The position numbers and the translations under genes were made by a program. The notes under the pieces were generated by a model, which had not been told where the DNA came from, searched no databases, and worked only from the letters and a program-made list of their open reading frames with translations. Shown here in pieces: positions 17,164 through 26,895 of a DNA stretch of 64,000 nucleotides (position 1 is the first letter of the stretch; the number at the start of each line of letters is the position of its first letter). The stretch spans positions 372,001 to 436,000 of the forward strand of contig NZ_SHKN01000001.1 in NCBI RefSeq assembly GCF_004217115.1, in the 5' to 3' direction. Origin of the DNA: Ancylomarina subtilis. GTDB taxonomy: Bacteria; Bacteroidota; Bacteroidia; Bacteroidales; Marinifilaceae.

Positions 17164-17529
17164 ATGAGTGAAATCTTGTATGAGAGATTAGGAGGAACCG
17201 AAGGAATTACAAAGATCGCGAGTGATGCTGTAGACTTTCATTTCTCTAATCCGCGAATAGCAACCCGCTTTAAGAATGCGAAGGCCAGTGTAGAAGAAAT
17301 GAAGCATGGTGCAGCAACTTTTTTTATTGTAGGGACAGGAGGTCCATCTGTTTATAAGGGGAAGGATATGATGGGTACACACAGGGGTATGAATATAAGC
17401 AATACCGAATTTGTTGAGGTTTTATCGGATGTATTGAAGGCGCTCAATAAGAATAATATTGCGCAGAGAGAGAAAGAAGAAGTACTCTATGTTCTTTTTA
17501 GTATGAAAGATGAGATTGTTTCAGTTTAG
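17164..17529 (+). CDS. Truncated hemoglobin, group 1-like
   Basis: This 121-residue globin has the short 2-on-2 fold signature: LYERLGGTEGITKIASDAVD at the N-terminus, HGAATFFIVGTGGPSVYKG and MMGTHRGMNIS, where His is the proximal heme ligand. Such proteins bind O2 or NO and often protect from nitrosative stress. It stands alone, about 165 bp after the Nudix gene, and ends at a strong bidirectional terminator. TGACTTTG near 17107 resembles a -7 element with one mismatch. The physiological ligand cannot be told from sequence. Confidence 0.9.
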   Translation: MSEILYERLGGTEGITKIASDAVDFHFSNPRIATRFKNAKASVEEMKHGAATFFIVGTGGPSVYKGKDMMGTHRGMNISNTEFVEVLSDVLKALNKNNIAQREKEEVLYVLFSMKDEIVSV

Positions 17530-17544
17530 TTGATGTAAATTTTA

Positions 17545-17580
17545 AAATAAATCCCAAGCCTAAAGGTTTGGGATTTATTT
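17545..17580. terminator. Bidirectional terminator between globin and AAA ATPase genes
   Basis: A 16-bp stem (17545-17560 with 17565-17580) closed by a TAAA loop, with one G-T pair, A-rich on the left and T-rich on the right. It can stop transcription from both convergent genes. Confidence 0.85.
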
Positions 17581-17586
17581 GTGTTA

Positions 17587-18318
17587 TTAATTCAGACAAG
17601 GATTTGTTTCCAGTTTGTCCTGTTTATTGAGTTCAGATACAATAATATTGTTCTTGACTGTTCGGAAGACAATATCCTGTGCCTCAGCATATGAAATATC
17701 GTATTGTCTGGTCATATGACGGTACTCTTCCGGATATTTTGAAAGTAGTTTATCGTAGAAATTGTCCAGCAATTCTTTGCTTGGATTTCTGAATTCCAAT
17801 TTCAATTCGAAACGACGAAGCAGAGCCGAATCAATCATATCAATTTGATTTGTAGCGGCAATAATAATAGAATGCTTTGGCAAGGAGTCAATCAACTGCA
17901 GCATGGTGTTAACCACACGTTTCATTTCGTTACTATCGGTATTGTCGTAATCACGTTCTTTTCCCAGCGAATCAAATTCATCGAAGAATAGAACGGCTTC
18001 CTGACTTTCTACCAAACGGAAAGCCGAAGCAATATTGGCTGAGGTTTCGCCCAATTTTGAAGAAACAATACCACCCAGATTGATGACCTTGATTTTCTTT
18101 CCCAGTTTACGGGCAATAGCACGTGCTGTCATGGTTTTACCGCAGCCACTTTTCCCGTGAAGCAGAAGCTTATTACTTAAAGGGAGATTGTATTTCGATA
18201 GAATATCGCAATGCTCATATTCGCGTAAGAATTGATTGATTTCAGCACCAAGCTTCTCATCAAAAACGATATCCTCAAAAACGACATGACCCCTGTTGGG
18301 AACATATAATCTTTCCAT
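17587..18318 (-). CDS. AAA family ATPase
   Basis: A single AAA domain protein of 243 residues with Walker A GKSGCGKT, Walker B LFFDEFDSLG, sensor 1 AATNQID and arginine finger ALLRRFE. The sequence is closest to the ATPase domains of FtsH/proteasome-type remodelling enzymes, but there is no protease domain and no membrane segment. The nucleotide cycle should be intact. Its client is unknown. It is monocistronic, convergent with the globin gene and about 155 bp downstream of the bio operon on the same strand. Confidence 0.85.
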   Translation of the reverse strand: MERLYVPNRGHVVFEDIVFDEKLGAEINQFLREYEHCDILSKYNLPLSNKLLLHGKSGCGKTMTARAIARKLGKKIKVINLGGIVSSKLGETSANIASAFRLVESQEAVLFFDEFDSLGKERDYDNTDSNEMKRVVNTMLQLIDSLPKHSIIIAATNQIDMIDSALLRRFELKLEFRNPSKELLDNFYDKLLSKYPEEYRHMTRQYDISYAEAQDIVFRTVKNNIIVSELNKQDKLETNPCLN

Positions 18319-18473
18319 TACTTATTGAGTTTTGTGTTGTTGTGTTTAGACTGCAAACCTAGTGTTTTTTCAGAATACGGTTTCAGTTTAACAACATCTT
18401 TTAACAAAATAGTCAAGTCATAAAAGTCTGAAAGGTCGAAATGTCAGGGATTATAAATCAGTACTTTTTTGAT

Positions 18474-19154
18474 TTAGACTTGAAATAAAGGCGAAAAATC
18501 AACATAGGGTGATTCACCTATCTTGAATTCAGGAATTTCGACGATTGGACATTTGTAACCAAATTTACTTAAGTAAGTTCTGAATACCTCGATGGAATCC
18601 TCCAGAATCAGATCGCTGTTGTTAGGGTAGTGGTTGTAGATCAGCCCCTGAATGGGCAGTTTTCTATGATAGGCCAATTCTAATGTCATTAAAGTATGGT
18701 TGATGCTCCCAAGCTTTGATGAGGTGATCAGAATCAGAGGGTGTTTCTTTTCCTCAAGATAATCCAGAAGAGAATATTCCAGCGTAATGGGCACGTGAAG
18801 ACCACCTACGCCTTCAATTAAAAGTGTTTCATACTGATCCTGAAGTTGCTTTGTTGAAGCATTTATGACATCCATATCGATTTCCTGTCCATCAATCTTG
18901 GCTGCCAAGTGCGGCGAAGCCGGATATGTAAATACGTAAGGACAAGTGGTTCCGTCCTTATCCACATCGTAGGGTTTAACTCCCATAATATCCCGATGAG
19001 CCAGTATATCTTCTGAAATACCAACGCAACCCGTTTGAGCAAACTTTTGGGTCATCACATTTACCTTTTTATTAAGAAGGTATTTTGCCATTAAACCCGT
19101 AGCGAATGTTTTTCCGGCATCCGTGTCAATTCCTGTAATAAAGTAAGTGCTCAT
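18474..19154 (-). CDS. bioD: Dethiobiotin synthetase BioD
   Basis: BioD closes the ureido ring of dethiobiotin from DAPA, CO2 and ATP. The start is set at MSTYFITG (19154), the usual family start; an open frame continues upstream but has no similarity. Motifs seen are the P-loop GIDTDAGKTFATG, LIEGVGGLHVPI and ILITSSKLGSINHT. Length (226) is normal. It is the last gene of a five-gene biotin operon in the order bioA-bioF-bioG-bioC-bioD. Confidence 0.94.
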   Translation of the reverse strand: MSTYFITGIDTDAGKTFATGLMAKYLLNKKVNVMTQKFAQTGCVGISEDILAHRDIMGVKPYDVDKDGTTCPYVFTYPASPHLAAKIDGQEIDMDVINASTKQLQDQYETLLIEGVGGLHVPITLEYSLLDYLEEKKHPLILITSSKLGSINHTLMTLELAYHRKLPIQGLIYNHYPNNSDLILEDSIEVFRTYLSKFGYKCPIVEIPEFKIGESPYVDFSPLFQV

Positions 19155-19212
19155 TATAATTAGTGATTTACAATTTGTGATTGAGGATTCAAGTTGAATA
19201 TCTTTATTTCCT

Positions 19213-19986
19213 TTAACCTTTAACCTTGACTTTCGGTTTTGCAATAAAATAGATGGGCTGGTAACTCAAGGGAACACCCAATTCGATACCAAAAAGATCC
19301 TTATAGCGTTCTTCAAAGTTTTTTAAATCGGTTTTGGTCCATACCTTTCCGGGTAAGCCATTCACGCCGGTTCGTTTCATATGATGCAGAACTTCGATCG
19401 GTTCAGGAAAATGTCGGGTGATGATTTCTTTCTCGCTCCAAATCACATCGAAATGTTTTTCGAGAAGTTTCAGATGTTCATTAAAGGACAGATAGTTAAG
19501 TCCACTGCCTTCAACAGCTCTAATTTCGCGGTAGTTTTCAGGGCCAAAACTGCTAAACGCCAGAAAACCATTTTTTGAAAGAGCGGTATGACATTTTTGA
19601 AGAAAAGCATCCAAATCGTGAAACCATTGAAAGGTTGAACCCGATAAAATGAGATCCAGATTTTGAGGCAATTCAGAGCTTTCAATATCTCCGCCCATAA
19701 ATTGAATTTTGGGATTTAGAGCTTCCAAAACGGGGGCGTATTCTTCTACAATGTCGTTTGCCAGGTAAGTATCAGCATCGAAGAATTGGAAAAACTTTTC
19801 AGTTAATACAGCAGGTCCGCAACCGATCTCCAAAACCGAATGATGATGCTCAGGACAACGCCACCTCATCTCAGCAATCAAACGAGAAGCAATGGCTTCC
19901 TGAACAATAGCGTGCTTGCGATAGGTTGTGATGCTCTTCACAAATCCTTTCTGAACCTTATCTTTATTTATTTTCTGGTTGCTCAC
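19213..19986 (-). CDS. bioC: Malonyl-ACP O-methyltransferase BioC
   Basis: A class I SAM methyltransferase of 257 residues with the SAM motif VLEIGCGPAVLT, the acidic loop SGSTFQWFHDLDAFL and the BioC-typical start KVQKGFVKSITTYRKHA. BioC methylates malonyl-ACP so that fatty-acid synthesis can build the pimeloyl chain. It lies between bioG and bioD. An alternative would be a generic methyltransferase, but the WFHDLDAFLQKC region and context support BioC. Confidence 0.93.
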   Translation of the reverse strand: MSNQKINKDKVQKGFVKSITTYRKHAIVQEAIASRLIAEMRWRCPEHHHSVLEIGCGPAVLTEKFFQFFDADTYLANDIVEEYAPVLEALNPKIQFMGGDIESSELPQNLDLILSGSTFQWFHDLDAFLQKCHTALSKNGFLAFSSFGPENYREIRAVEGSGLNYLSFNEHLKLLEKHFDVIWSEKEIITRHFPEPIEVLHHMKRTGVNGLPGKVWTKTDLKNFEERYKDLFGIELGVPLSYQPIYFIAKPKVKVKG

Positions 19987-20004
19987 CCTTTATTTATTGA
20001 CTTT

Positions 20005-20670
20005 TTAAGACTTTAATATCTCATCCCATTTATCCCAATGGTAAAAACAAAAATGAGGCAGGTCAAGAATCTGCTTGTTTGCTTTATTCTCCCAGGCTTT
20101 TTCCAGGTTATTAAATGGAAAAATTATATCTCGTGACGAAAGTAATACCTTATCGAAAATATCCCAAGTAATTGGCTGGCTCAAAATCATGTTTTGCAAA
20201 CAGATCAATTCTTCCTTTTGATCTTCAACCTGACGTTGAGGTAGCTGTTGGGCAAAGTCTGCGTATCCTGAACGACCTCCGCACATGCGCATGAAAAATT
20301 TGTCGCGGCCTTTTTCGTTTAGCCCATCAATGGTGCCCTGAAATATGGCTGGCGGAATGCCTTGTTCCTCATCAATGGGGGAAAGACTACCATTAATCGC
20401 AAGCTGACTTCTGAAAAGGTTTTTATCTTCTTTAAACAGATGTGAACTGACGAATACACCCAACGACCAGGCAATCAGATGGCACTCCTTATAGGATTTA
20501 ATTTCCTCCCTTAATTCCTGAACCTGGCTTAAATCACGATAATCGTAGCACATAAGGACGTCATATTCATTCGCCTTAATTTTAAGGAATGGCAGTTCGT
20601 CGCAGCCCCAACCGCTCATAAAGAGGATGAGTTTTGGTGAATTGTTTTTGTGTAAATATCTAAATTCCAT
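20005..20670 (-). CDS. bioG: Pimeloyl-ACP methyl ester esterase BioG (DUF452)
   Basis: An alpha/beta hydrolase of 221 residues. It has the DUF452 start (LILFMSGWGCDELPF), the nucleophile elbow LIAWSLGVF with catalytic Ser, and a C-terminal LPHFCFYHW with the catalytic His. BioG removes the methyl group added by BioC, ending pimeloyl-ACP synthesis, and replaces BioH. It is placed between bioF and bioC, 18 bp upstream of bioC in the reading direction. Function follows from family and context. Confidence 0.9.
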   Translation of the reverse strand: MEFRYLHKNNSPKLILFMSGWGCDELPFLKIKANEYDVLMCYDYRDLSQVQELREEIKSYKECHLIAWSLGVFVSSHLFKEDKNLFRSQLAINGSLSPIDEEQGIPPAIFQGTIDGLNEKGRDKFFMRMCGGRSGYADFAQQLPQRQVEDQKEELICLQNMILSQPITWDIFDKVLLSSRDIIFPFNNLEKAWENKANKQILDLPHFCFYHWDKWDEILKS

Positions 20671-20707
20671 TTCTTAATTGGCATTTGAATTAATTACTAA
20701 TCGATAA

Positions 20708-21835
20708 TCACGAATTGTATTTTGATTGTAAATTCTTAATCATGACTGGAAGTTCTTTTAAGTCTTCCCATTCCATATCAGCAGATAGTGATAGGCGAAG
20801 TCTGGCTGTGTTGGGTGGTACCGATGGGGGACGGATAGGGAAAACCAGATAGCCTAAGTTTTGTAGTTGTTCTGCCAGTTGTTTGCATTTTTCGCTATCA
20901 CCAATCATGATGGGAATAATATTGGAGTCACCACCAGTTTGTATGCCGAGTTCTTGCAAAGCGGTTCTGAATTGGTTTGAAAGCTCTTGCAAATGCAAGC
21001 GCTCTTTTTGCATGCCAAGGCTTTGTTTTAGAATTTGAAGGTTCCAAGCAATACTGATAGGAGGCAAAGCCGTTGTAAAAATCAGCGAACGCATCTTATT
21101 AATCAGGTAATCTTTGATAATCGCATTGCAAATGAGATAAGCCCCTACCGAATTCATGGCTTTCCCAAAGGTGCCCACCAAAAGATCGATTTGTGAGAGA
21201 CAGTTTTGTTCCTCGGCAATGCCCAATCCTTTTTCACCCCGGGTACCCAGGGCGTGAGCCTCATCCACATAAAGAAAACACTCGTATTTGGTTTTTATTT
21301 TGATGAGTTCGTGTAAATCGGCTATATCACCATCCATACTGAAAATGGATTCACTCACAATAAAAACCCGCTTGTAATTGCTGCGGTATTTTTTGAGTAA
21401 GCGTGTCAGGTGTTGGGTGTCGAGATGTTTGTAGCGATGGTAATCGGCATCACTCAGTTTTATACCATCGATAATACTGGCATGATTGAGTTTGTCGGAT
21501 AAAATGAGATCGCCCTTTTGTGCCAGGGCAGGCAGAATCCCAATATTGGCATGGTAACCCGAGTTGAAGAAGAGAGACGGAGATCCAAACTGTTTTTCCA
21601 GTTCATCTTCAAGTGCCTGATAGGCCTGAAAGTTGCCTGTAAGCAGACGGGAAGAACCCGATCCCATACCTGTTTCAGCAGGAAGAGATAAGCCCAGTTT
21701 GGCAATGCCCATATAGTCGTTTGAGGACAGGTTTAGCTTAAACTGACTTTCGTCAATCTGTTTTAAATAACGCAGATTGCCTGTCTGGTTTAGCTTTTCC
21801 AGCTCGTCCTGATAGGATTTTAGAATATCGCTCAT
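20708..21835 (-). CDS. bioF: 8-amino-7-oxononanoate synthase BioF
   Basis: A PLP-dependent alpha-oxoamine synthase of 375 residues that condenses pimeloyl-ACP with L-alanine. It shows LYVDEAHALGTRGEKG with the cofactor Asp and His. The PLP Lys is in LLVGTFGKAMNSVGAYL, and NSGYHANIGILPAL lies N-terminal. The length is a little shorter than E. coli BioF (384). It is the second gene of the operon, 53 bp after bioA. Confidence 0.94.
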   Translation of the reverse strand: MSDILKSYQDELEKLNQTGNLRYLKQIDESQFKLNLSSNDYMGIAKLGLSLPAETGMGSGSSRLLTGNFQAYQALEDELEKQFGSPSLFFNSGYHANIGILPALAQKGDLILSDKLNHASIIDGIKLSDADYHRYKHLDTQHLTRLLKKYRSNYKRVFIVSESIFSMDGDIADLHELIKIKTKYECFLYVDEAHALGTRGEKGLGIAEEQNCLSQIDLLVGTFGKAMNSVGAYLICNAIIKDYLINKMRSLIFTTALPPISIAWNLQILKQSLGMQKERLHLQELSNQFRTALQELGIQTGGDSNIIPIMIGDSEKCKQLAEQLQNLGYLVFPIRPPSVPPNTARLRLSLSADMEWEDLKELPVMIKNLQSKYNS

Positions 21836-21887
21836 TATATCAAGGAAAAAGTATAAAGGTTAAAGTCAAGATATAGTTTAAACTGAC

Positions 21888-23174
21888 CTACTGTTTTTTC
21901 ACAACTTCAATCATGGCCTGACATAAAGTTCGTAAATCCTTTTTAGAAATAACGAAAGGCGGCATGATATAAACCAGTTTGCCAAAAGGACGCACCCAAA
22001 TGCCGGCATCCACAAATTGTTTTTGAATTTGAGCCATATTCACTGCTTCTTTCATCTCAATCACACCAATGGCACCCAGTATTCTAACATCTGCCACTTG
22101 GGATAGCTTTTTGGCAGCCTTTAGTTCTTCACTCAGGATTTCCTCAATGGTATCAACCTTCTTTTTCCAATCCGATTCCAGTAACAAATTGACACTAGCC
22201 ACACCCACAGCACAAGCTAAAGGGGTGCCCATAAAAGTAGGGCCGTGCATGAAACAACCGGGAGCACCTTGCGAGATCCCATCGCTGACTTTTGTGTTGG
22301 CAAGTGTTGCTGCAAAACTCATGTAACCACCTGTAATGGCTTTTCCCACGCACATGATATCAGGCGAAATACCAGCATGCTCGCAGGCAAAGAGTTTGCC
22401 TGATCGGCCAAAGCCTGTTGCAATCTCATCAACAATCAGTAGAATATCATGCGCATCACAAAGCTGACGCACTTCTTTTAGATATTGAGGGTGATAGAAA
22501 CGCATGCCGCCGGCACCCTGAACGATGGGCTCCAATATGATGGCCGCTAATTCATTCTGATATTGCGTAATGGCTTCTTTCATTGGAAGAATATCTTTTT
22601 CATCCCAATCATCATAGAAACCGCATTGCGGTGCTGTAACAAAATGATTGATGGGTAGTACACCTGTGAAGATTTCGTGCATACCCGTAACCGGATCGCA
22701 AACCGACATGGCATTAAAGGTATCACCATGATAGCCTGAACGAATGCTCAGGAATTTGTTTTTTTTCTGTTGGCCTTTGGTAAACCAGTATTGCATGGCC
22801 ATTTTCATAGCCACCTCAACGGATACAGAACCCGAATCAGCAAAGAAAACCTTATCCAATCCTTCAGGACTAAGGTCCACCAGTAACTTGGCAAGTTCAA
22901 TAGCCGGTTTGTGGGTGATGCCTCCAAACATCACGTGCGACATGTCTTTGATTTGGTCTTTTACGGCTTTATTTAATACCGGATGATTATAACCATGCAC
23001 GGCACACCACCAGGATGACATGCCATCGATAAGCTCTTGTCCACTATTAAGTTTCAGACGCACGCCATCGGCTGACACAACCGGGTAAACCGGTAATGGG
23101 TTTTCCATTGAGGTATAAGGGTGCCAAATATGTTCTCTGTCGAATGAGAGATCTTCGTGTGTAATTTCTGCCAT
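21888..23174 (-). CDS. bioA: Adenosylmethionine-8-amino-7-oxononanoate aminotransferase BioA
   Basis: A class III PLP aminotransferase of 428 residues that makes DAPA using S-adenosylmethionine as amino donor. It opens with [15 protein letters not shown], the BioA-specific substrate-binding segment. It contains [33 protein letters not shown] and the PLP Lys in [12 protein letters not shown]. It is the first gene of the operon; no BirA box or other biotin operator is recognisable in the 82 bp before it. bioB is not in the window. Confidence 0.95.
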   Translation of the reverse strand: MAEITHEDLSFDREHIWHPYTSMENPLPVYPVVSADGVRLKLNSGQELIDGMSSWWCAVHGYNHPVLNKAVKDQIKDMSHVMFGGITHKPAIELAKLLVDLSPEGLDKVFFADSGSVSVEVAMKMAMQYWFTKGQQKKNKFLSIRSGYHGDTFNAMSVCDPVTGMHEIFTGVLPINHFVTAPQCGFYDDWDEKDILPMKEAITQYQNELAAIILEPIVQGAGGMRFYHPQYLKEVRQLCDAHDILLIVDEIATGFGRSGKLFACEHAGISPDIMCVGKAITGGYMSFAATLANTKVSDGISQGAPGCFMHGPTFMGTPLACAVGVASVNLLLESDWKKKVDTIEEILSEELKAAKKLSQVADVRILGAIGVIEMKEAVNMAQIQKQFVDAGIWVRPFGKLVYIMPPFVISKKDLRTLCQAMIEVVKKQ

Positions 23175-23256
23175 TTTATTCTTCCATAATAATTGGCATA
23201 AAGCTAATGTTTATAGCCTTATTTTGCTGCAAACAGAACTATGTTTTTGAATCGTT

Positions 23257-24555
23257 TTAGATCTCTTTATTTTTCGGTGGTTTTTCTGCATCCCATTTCT
23301 CTACAACTGCAGCACCCACACTGTCGCCCCAAACATTAATGCTGGTTCTAAAACGGTCGAGTAGCCAGTCTATACTTAGAAGTAGGCCAATGCCTTCGAT
23401 AGGTAAGTTGACGGCTCGCAATACGATAACCATAGTAACCAGACCAGCTTCGGGAATACCAGCAGCGCCTATTGCTGCAAGTGTTGCGGTGAGAATGACA
23501 ATGATTTGTTGTATCCATGTCAATTCAATACCATACAGTTGTGCGATGAATATGGCTGCAACGGCTTCGTAGAGGGCAGTTCCATCCATATTGATAGTGG
23601 CACCCAGAGGCAGAACAAAGTTGCTGATCTTTTCTGAAACTTTATTCTCTTCGTGAACGCCTTGTAGTGTTAAAGGGAGCGTGGCTGTACTCGAAGCGGT
23701 AGAAAAGGCATTCAGAAGGGCAGTACCCATACCTTTCAGGTAAGTGGAGATTGATCGTTTGCCCAAAATTCGTAGTAGCAGACTTAAAAAAAGAAACCCA
23801 TGCAGTGCGAGTCCCAACAGCACCGTCAGTGCATAAAGTCCCAGTGACAGGAGTTCGGGAATGAAAGCCTTAAAACCACCAGAATGGGCTATTCGTGCGG
23901 CAACTAAACCTAAGATCCCTATAGGCGCAAGGTACATCACCCAATGCACGAGTTTGAGTATGGCATCGTTCATGACGGAAAGAATCTGAATGCTTTTTTT
24001 TGCTTTTTTGCCCAAAGAAGAGAGGGCAGCACCAAAAAAGATGGAAAATAAAATGAGGGGTAGGATATCCATTTTTTCCATAGCAAGAAACAGGTTGTAG
24101 CCTATCAAGCCCTGTTGTTCTTTTTCTGGATTCCCCACCAACAGTTCTCTTAAGGCTGTAGAAATATCCGTAGTGATAAATTCCGTTTGATTGGGGAGTT
24201 CATTAACAGAGATGGTCTGATTGATGCCGGGTTGAATCAGGTTCACAAGAACAATACCGATACTTGCGGCAACAGCAGTTGTTATTAAATAATAGGCCAA
24301 TGTTTTACTGCCAAGTGTGCCCAGTTGACTTAAGTTTTGAATGCGGGAGATCCCAACAATCATGGATAAAACCACAATGGGAACAACCAGCAGCATCAGG
24401 ATATTGAGAAAGATCTGTCCGAAAATTTCGAGTTTGATACCGATGGAAGGGAAGAAGCCACCCAGAATAAATCCCAGCACGATTGCCGAAATAATCGCAA
24501 TCAGCAGAATCAAGCTTTCTTTCGACGCTTTGGGTTTTGTAAGGGGCTTATCCAT
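23257..24555 (-). CDS. Dicarboxylate/amino acid:cation symporter (DAACS/GltP family)
   Basis: A 432-residue inner-membrane transporter with about eight helices and two re-entrant loops. Family motifs are the Ser-rich loop FSTASSTATLPLTLQGV, the cation-binding NMDGTALYEAVAAIF and the C-terminal SIDWLLDRFRTSINVWGDS. It takes up glutamate, aspartate or C4-dicarboxylates with Na+ or H+; which one cannot be decided here. It is transcribed in the same direction as bioA, but the functions are unrelated and the 82-bp gap may hold the bio promoter. Confidence 0.93.
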   Translation of the reverse strand: MDKPLTKPKASKESLILLIAIISAIVLGFILGGFFPSIGIKLEIFGQIFLNILMLLVVPIVVLSMIVGISRIQNLSQLGTLGSKTLAYYLITTAVAASIGIVLVNLIQPGINQTISVNELPNQTEFITTDISTALRELLVGNPEKEQQGLIGYNLFLAMEKMDILPLILFSIFFGAALSSLGKKAKKSIQILSVMNDAILKLVHWVMYLAPIGILGLVAARIAHSGGFKAFIPELLSLGLYALTVLLGLALHGFLFLSLLLRILGKRSISTYLKGMGTALLNAFSTASSTATLPLTLQGVHEENKVSEKISNFVLPLGATINMDGTALYEAVAAIFIAQLYGIELTWIQQIIVILTATLAAIGAAGIPEAGLVTMVIVLRAVNLPIEGIGLLLSIDWLLDRFRTSINVWGDSVGAAVVEKWDAEKPPKNKEI

Positions 24556-24629
24556 AAGGGGAAAATTATTGGTTTCCCTTAAAAGTTACGAATTTTTGTT
24601 TTTATACCTGTCAGGATCGTTGCCTTAAA

Positions 24630-24680
24630 AAAAAGAAACCTGATAAATAGAGTCCCTGCAAGCGACCATATTATCAGGTT
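24630..24680 (-). terminator. Terminator of rluF
   Basis: AACCTGATAA (24637-24646) pairs with TTATCAGGTT (24671-24680). Read on the minus strand, the hairpin is followed by a run of eight T. It lies just behind the rluF stop. Confidence 0.75.
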
Positions 24681-24707
24681 ATAAATATTTGTAATTGTTT
24701 AAAAGAT

Positions 24708-25436
24708 CTATAAAGAAGCTTCCTCTGTTTTACTGGAATCCTCAATTAGAGCTTTCAACTCTTTCAGTTCGGGTCCGGTAAAGGAACGGTATTTTCCACG
24801 TTTCAAACTCCCCAGTTTGATGTTCATAATTCGAATGCGTTTCAATTCTTTAACCTCATAGTCAAGATAGTCGCACATGCGACGAATCTGACGATTTAAG
24901 CCTTGAGTCAGGATGATGTTAAAGGTGTATGCATCAATTTGTTTTACCTTGCATTTCTCGGTTACCGTATCCAGAATCGGAATTCCGTTGCTCATTCTTC
25001 GGATGAAATCAGGGGTGATCCGTTTGTTCACACGCACCACATATTCCTTCTCGTGATTGTTTTTCGCACGGAGAATTTTGTTCACGATGTCCCCGTCATT
25101 GGTCATAAAGATGAGACCTTCGCTGGGTTTATCAATTCGACCTACAGGGAAAATACGTTCAGGGTACCCAATAAAATCGATAATATTCCCCTTAATATTG
25201 GTGTCGGTTGTGCAGGTGATGCCCACCGGTTTGTTAAAAATCAAATAGATGTTGCCCACCTCTTTGGTAATCACTTCACCATCAACCGTAATTTTATCGG
25301 AAGCTGTTACTTTCAGCCCCATTTCAGCTGGCTGTCCGTTTACTTTAACTTTCCCTTCTTCAATCAGTCTGTCTGCAGCCCGACGTGAGCAGTAGCCTGT
25401 TTCGGATATGGCTTTATTGAGTCGTTTGTATTCCAT
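24708..25436 (-). CDS. rluF: 23S rRNA pseudouridine(2604) synthase RluF
   Basis: This 242-residue RsuA/RluB-type enzyme begins with an S4 RNA-binding domain (RLNKAISETGYCSRRAADRL, VKVNGQPAEMG). The catalytic domain has the active Asp in GRIDKPSEGLIFMTNDGD. The segment FNKPVGITCTTD and the C-terminal GLNRQIRRMCDYLDYEVKEL are characteristic of RluF, which modifies U2604 of 23S rRNA (and tRNA-Tyr U35 in E. coli). It is monocistronic with its own terminator. An RsuA or RluB relative is the only real alternative. Confidence 0.92.
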   Translation of the reverse strand: MEYKRLNKAISETGYCSRRAADRLIEEGKVKVNGQPAEMGLKVTASDKITVDGEVITKEVGNIYLIFNKPVGITCTTDTNIKGNIIDFIGYPERIFPVGRIDKPSEGLIFMTNDGDIVNKILRAKNNHEKEYVVRVNKRITPDFIRRMSNGIPILDTVTEKCKVKQIDAYTFNIILTQGLNRQIRRMCDYLDYEVKELKRIRIMNIKLGSLKRGKYRSFTGPELKELKALIEDSSKTEEASL

Positions 25437-25696
25437 TATTTAGTATCCCCGTAATTTTTTACAAAAAACGGACTATTACCGCTTCTTTGCAATTAATTCT
25501 GTGACTATTTCTCTTTGAAATATAAAAATCCTGTTCTCTTAGGAGAGTCAGGTGATGAGGTATTGGGTTGTTTGTCGTTTTCAGTTAATGTATTTTTTAT
25601 AAAAAAATAAGATTGATTTTAGATAAACGATGTTTAAATTAAATTCATATGCTAACTTCGTTCTAGAATGAAAAATTTAAATTAAGATATCAGGTG

Positions 25697-26779
25697 ATGA
25701 ATAAATGCTTGGGAATACTAGCTGTTATACTAATGCTGGGTAGTAGTTCGATTAAGGCACAAGTTTCGAATAAACGATTTATGATTAAGTCGGGACATGT
25801 GGAATATAAACTTGAGGGCATGACTAAAGGGACTCGTTCCATTTGGTTTGATGATTATGGGCGTTTGTATCGTGAAGAGATGAAAGCAACTACGACGACT
25901 AATATGTTTGGAATGAAAAGTGTGGAAGACGAACATACACTTGAGATTGTGGATGGTGTAGATTCTTATGATCTAGACCTGATTAATCAAACGGGAACCA
26001 AACACAGTTTCAAATTGCCTGCAGAATTTAAACAGCTTGTTGAAGGCCTGGATGATCAACAGAAAAAGCAATTAGCACAAGAAACTTTAAATGCTTTTGG
26101 AGGTGAAAAAAAGGGAACCGAAAAATTTATGGGGCGCGAGTGTGAGGTGATTAAGGTTATGGGGTCTACTCAGAGCATATACAAAGGCATTTCACTGAAA
26201 ACAAAGTCTGAGATTATGGGGCTTATATGCACTGAAACAGCAGATTTATTCGAGGAGAATATCCAGGTTGCTTCAAGTTTGTTTGAAGTGCCTGAGGGGA
26301 TTGAAATGATTGATTTAAATCAGGAAACCGATGCTATGGATATAGATCTTTCTGATGATATGATGGATGAAGATTCGGATGAGGAGGTTGTACCACTAAG
26401 TTATTCCTTTCAAAAGTTTGAAATGGCAATTGATAAGGTGGAATACCAAAGCTATAAAAAAAGCATGTGTATGCCATTGGAAGGCCAGTATATGGCTGCT
26501 TTTATGAAAGGTTTGGAAGAAAGTTTTATGATTGCTGCCCTTTCCAATCAAGGGTTTCATTCTGAGATGTTAAAAATTGAGTCTAACGAATACGAACGCT
26601 TCGAGAAGAATGGAAGAGAGATGTATTTTGGCAAGATGAGGGATGAGGAATCAGGTGATGAAGACGGGAATGTTTTGTTTATTGAATACCCCCAATACGA
26701 AATGGTGATCTCAATCATGAGTCCATCGGCCATGTCGAAAGAAAATCTGTTGCGTGTGGCTGATCAGTTGAAATTCTGA
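25697..26779 (+). CDS. Exported acidic protein of unknown function
   Basis: I start at the ATG at 25697; an adjacent GTG (25694) adds one residue. A signal peptide (MNKCLGILAVILMLGSSSIKAQ) is followed by about 335 residues rich in Glu, Asp and Met. It begins GHVEYKLEGMTKGTRSIWFD, somewhat like periplasmic DUF4412-type proteins. A very acidic stretch lies at about 215-230 (DAMDIDLSDDMMDEDSDEE), possibly a flexible or metal-binding linker between two halves. No catalytic motif is recognised. It is monocistronic and followed by a strong terminator. Confidence 0.8.
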   Translation: MNKCLGILAVILMLGSSSIKAQVSNKRFMIKSGHVEYKLEGMTKGTRSIWFDDYGRLYREEMKATTTTNMFGMKSVEDEHTLEIVDGVDSYDLDLINQTGTKHSFKLPAEFKQLVEGLDDQQKKQLAQETLNAFGGEKKGTEKFMGRECEVIKVMGSTQSIYKGISLKTKSEIMGLICTETADLFEENIQVASSLFEVPEGIEMIDLNQETDAMDIDLSDDMMDEDSDEEVVPLSYSFQKFEMAIDKVEYQSYKKSMCMPLEGQYMAAFMKGLEESFMIAALSNQGFHSEMLKIESNEYERFEKNGREMYFGKMRDEESGDEDGNVLFIEYPQYEMVISIMSPSAMSKENLLRVADQLKF

Positions 26780-26807
26780 TTTAACAACAATAGAATCAGG
26801 TTATGAA

Positions 26808-26832
26808 AACAGCCCTAAGGCTGTTTTTTTTT
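26808..26832 (+). terminator. Strong intrinsic terminator
   Basis: AACAGCC (26808-26814), loop CTAA, GGCTGTT (26819-26825), then a long T-run. It ends the transcript of the exported acidic protein and separates it from the transposase gene. Confidence 0.85.
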
Positions 26833-26895
26833 AGTTTGATTTCAAATGGGATGAGGTGAGAATTATTTATTATCTTTAATAGAAAATTATTCGAC

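Noticed and set aside
23175-23256. BirA operator or biotin-related control site before bioA
   Set aside because: No long inverted repeat of the known BirA box type is visible in this gap.
24903-25388. Plus-strand frame of 161 codons antisense to rluF
   Set aside because: The rluF frame has S4 and catalytic motifs; the opposite frame has none.
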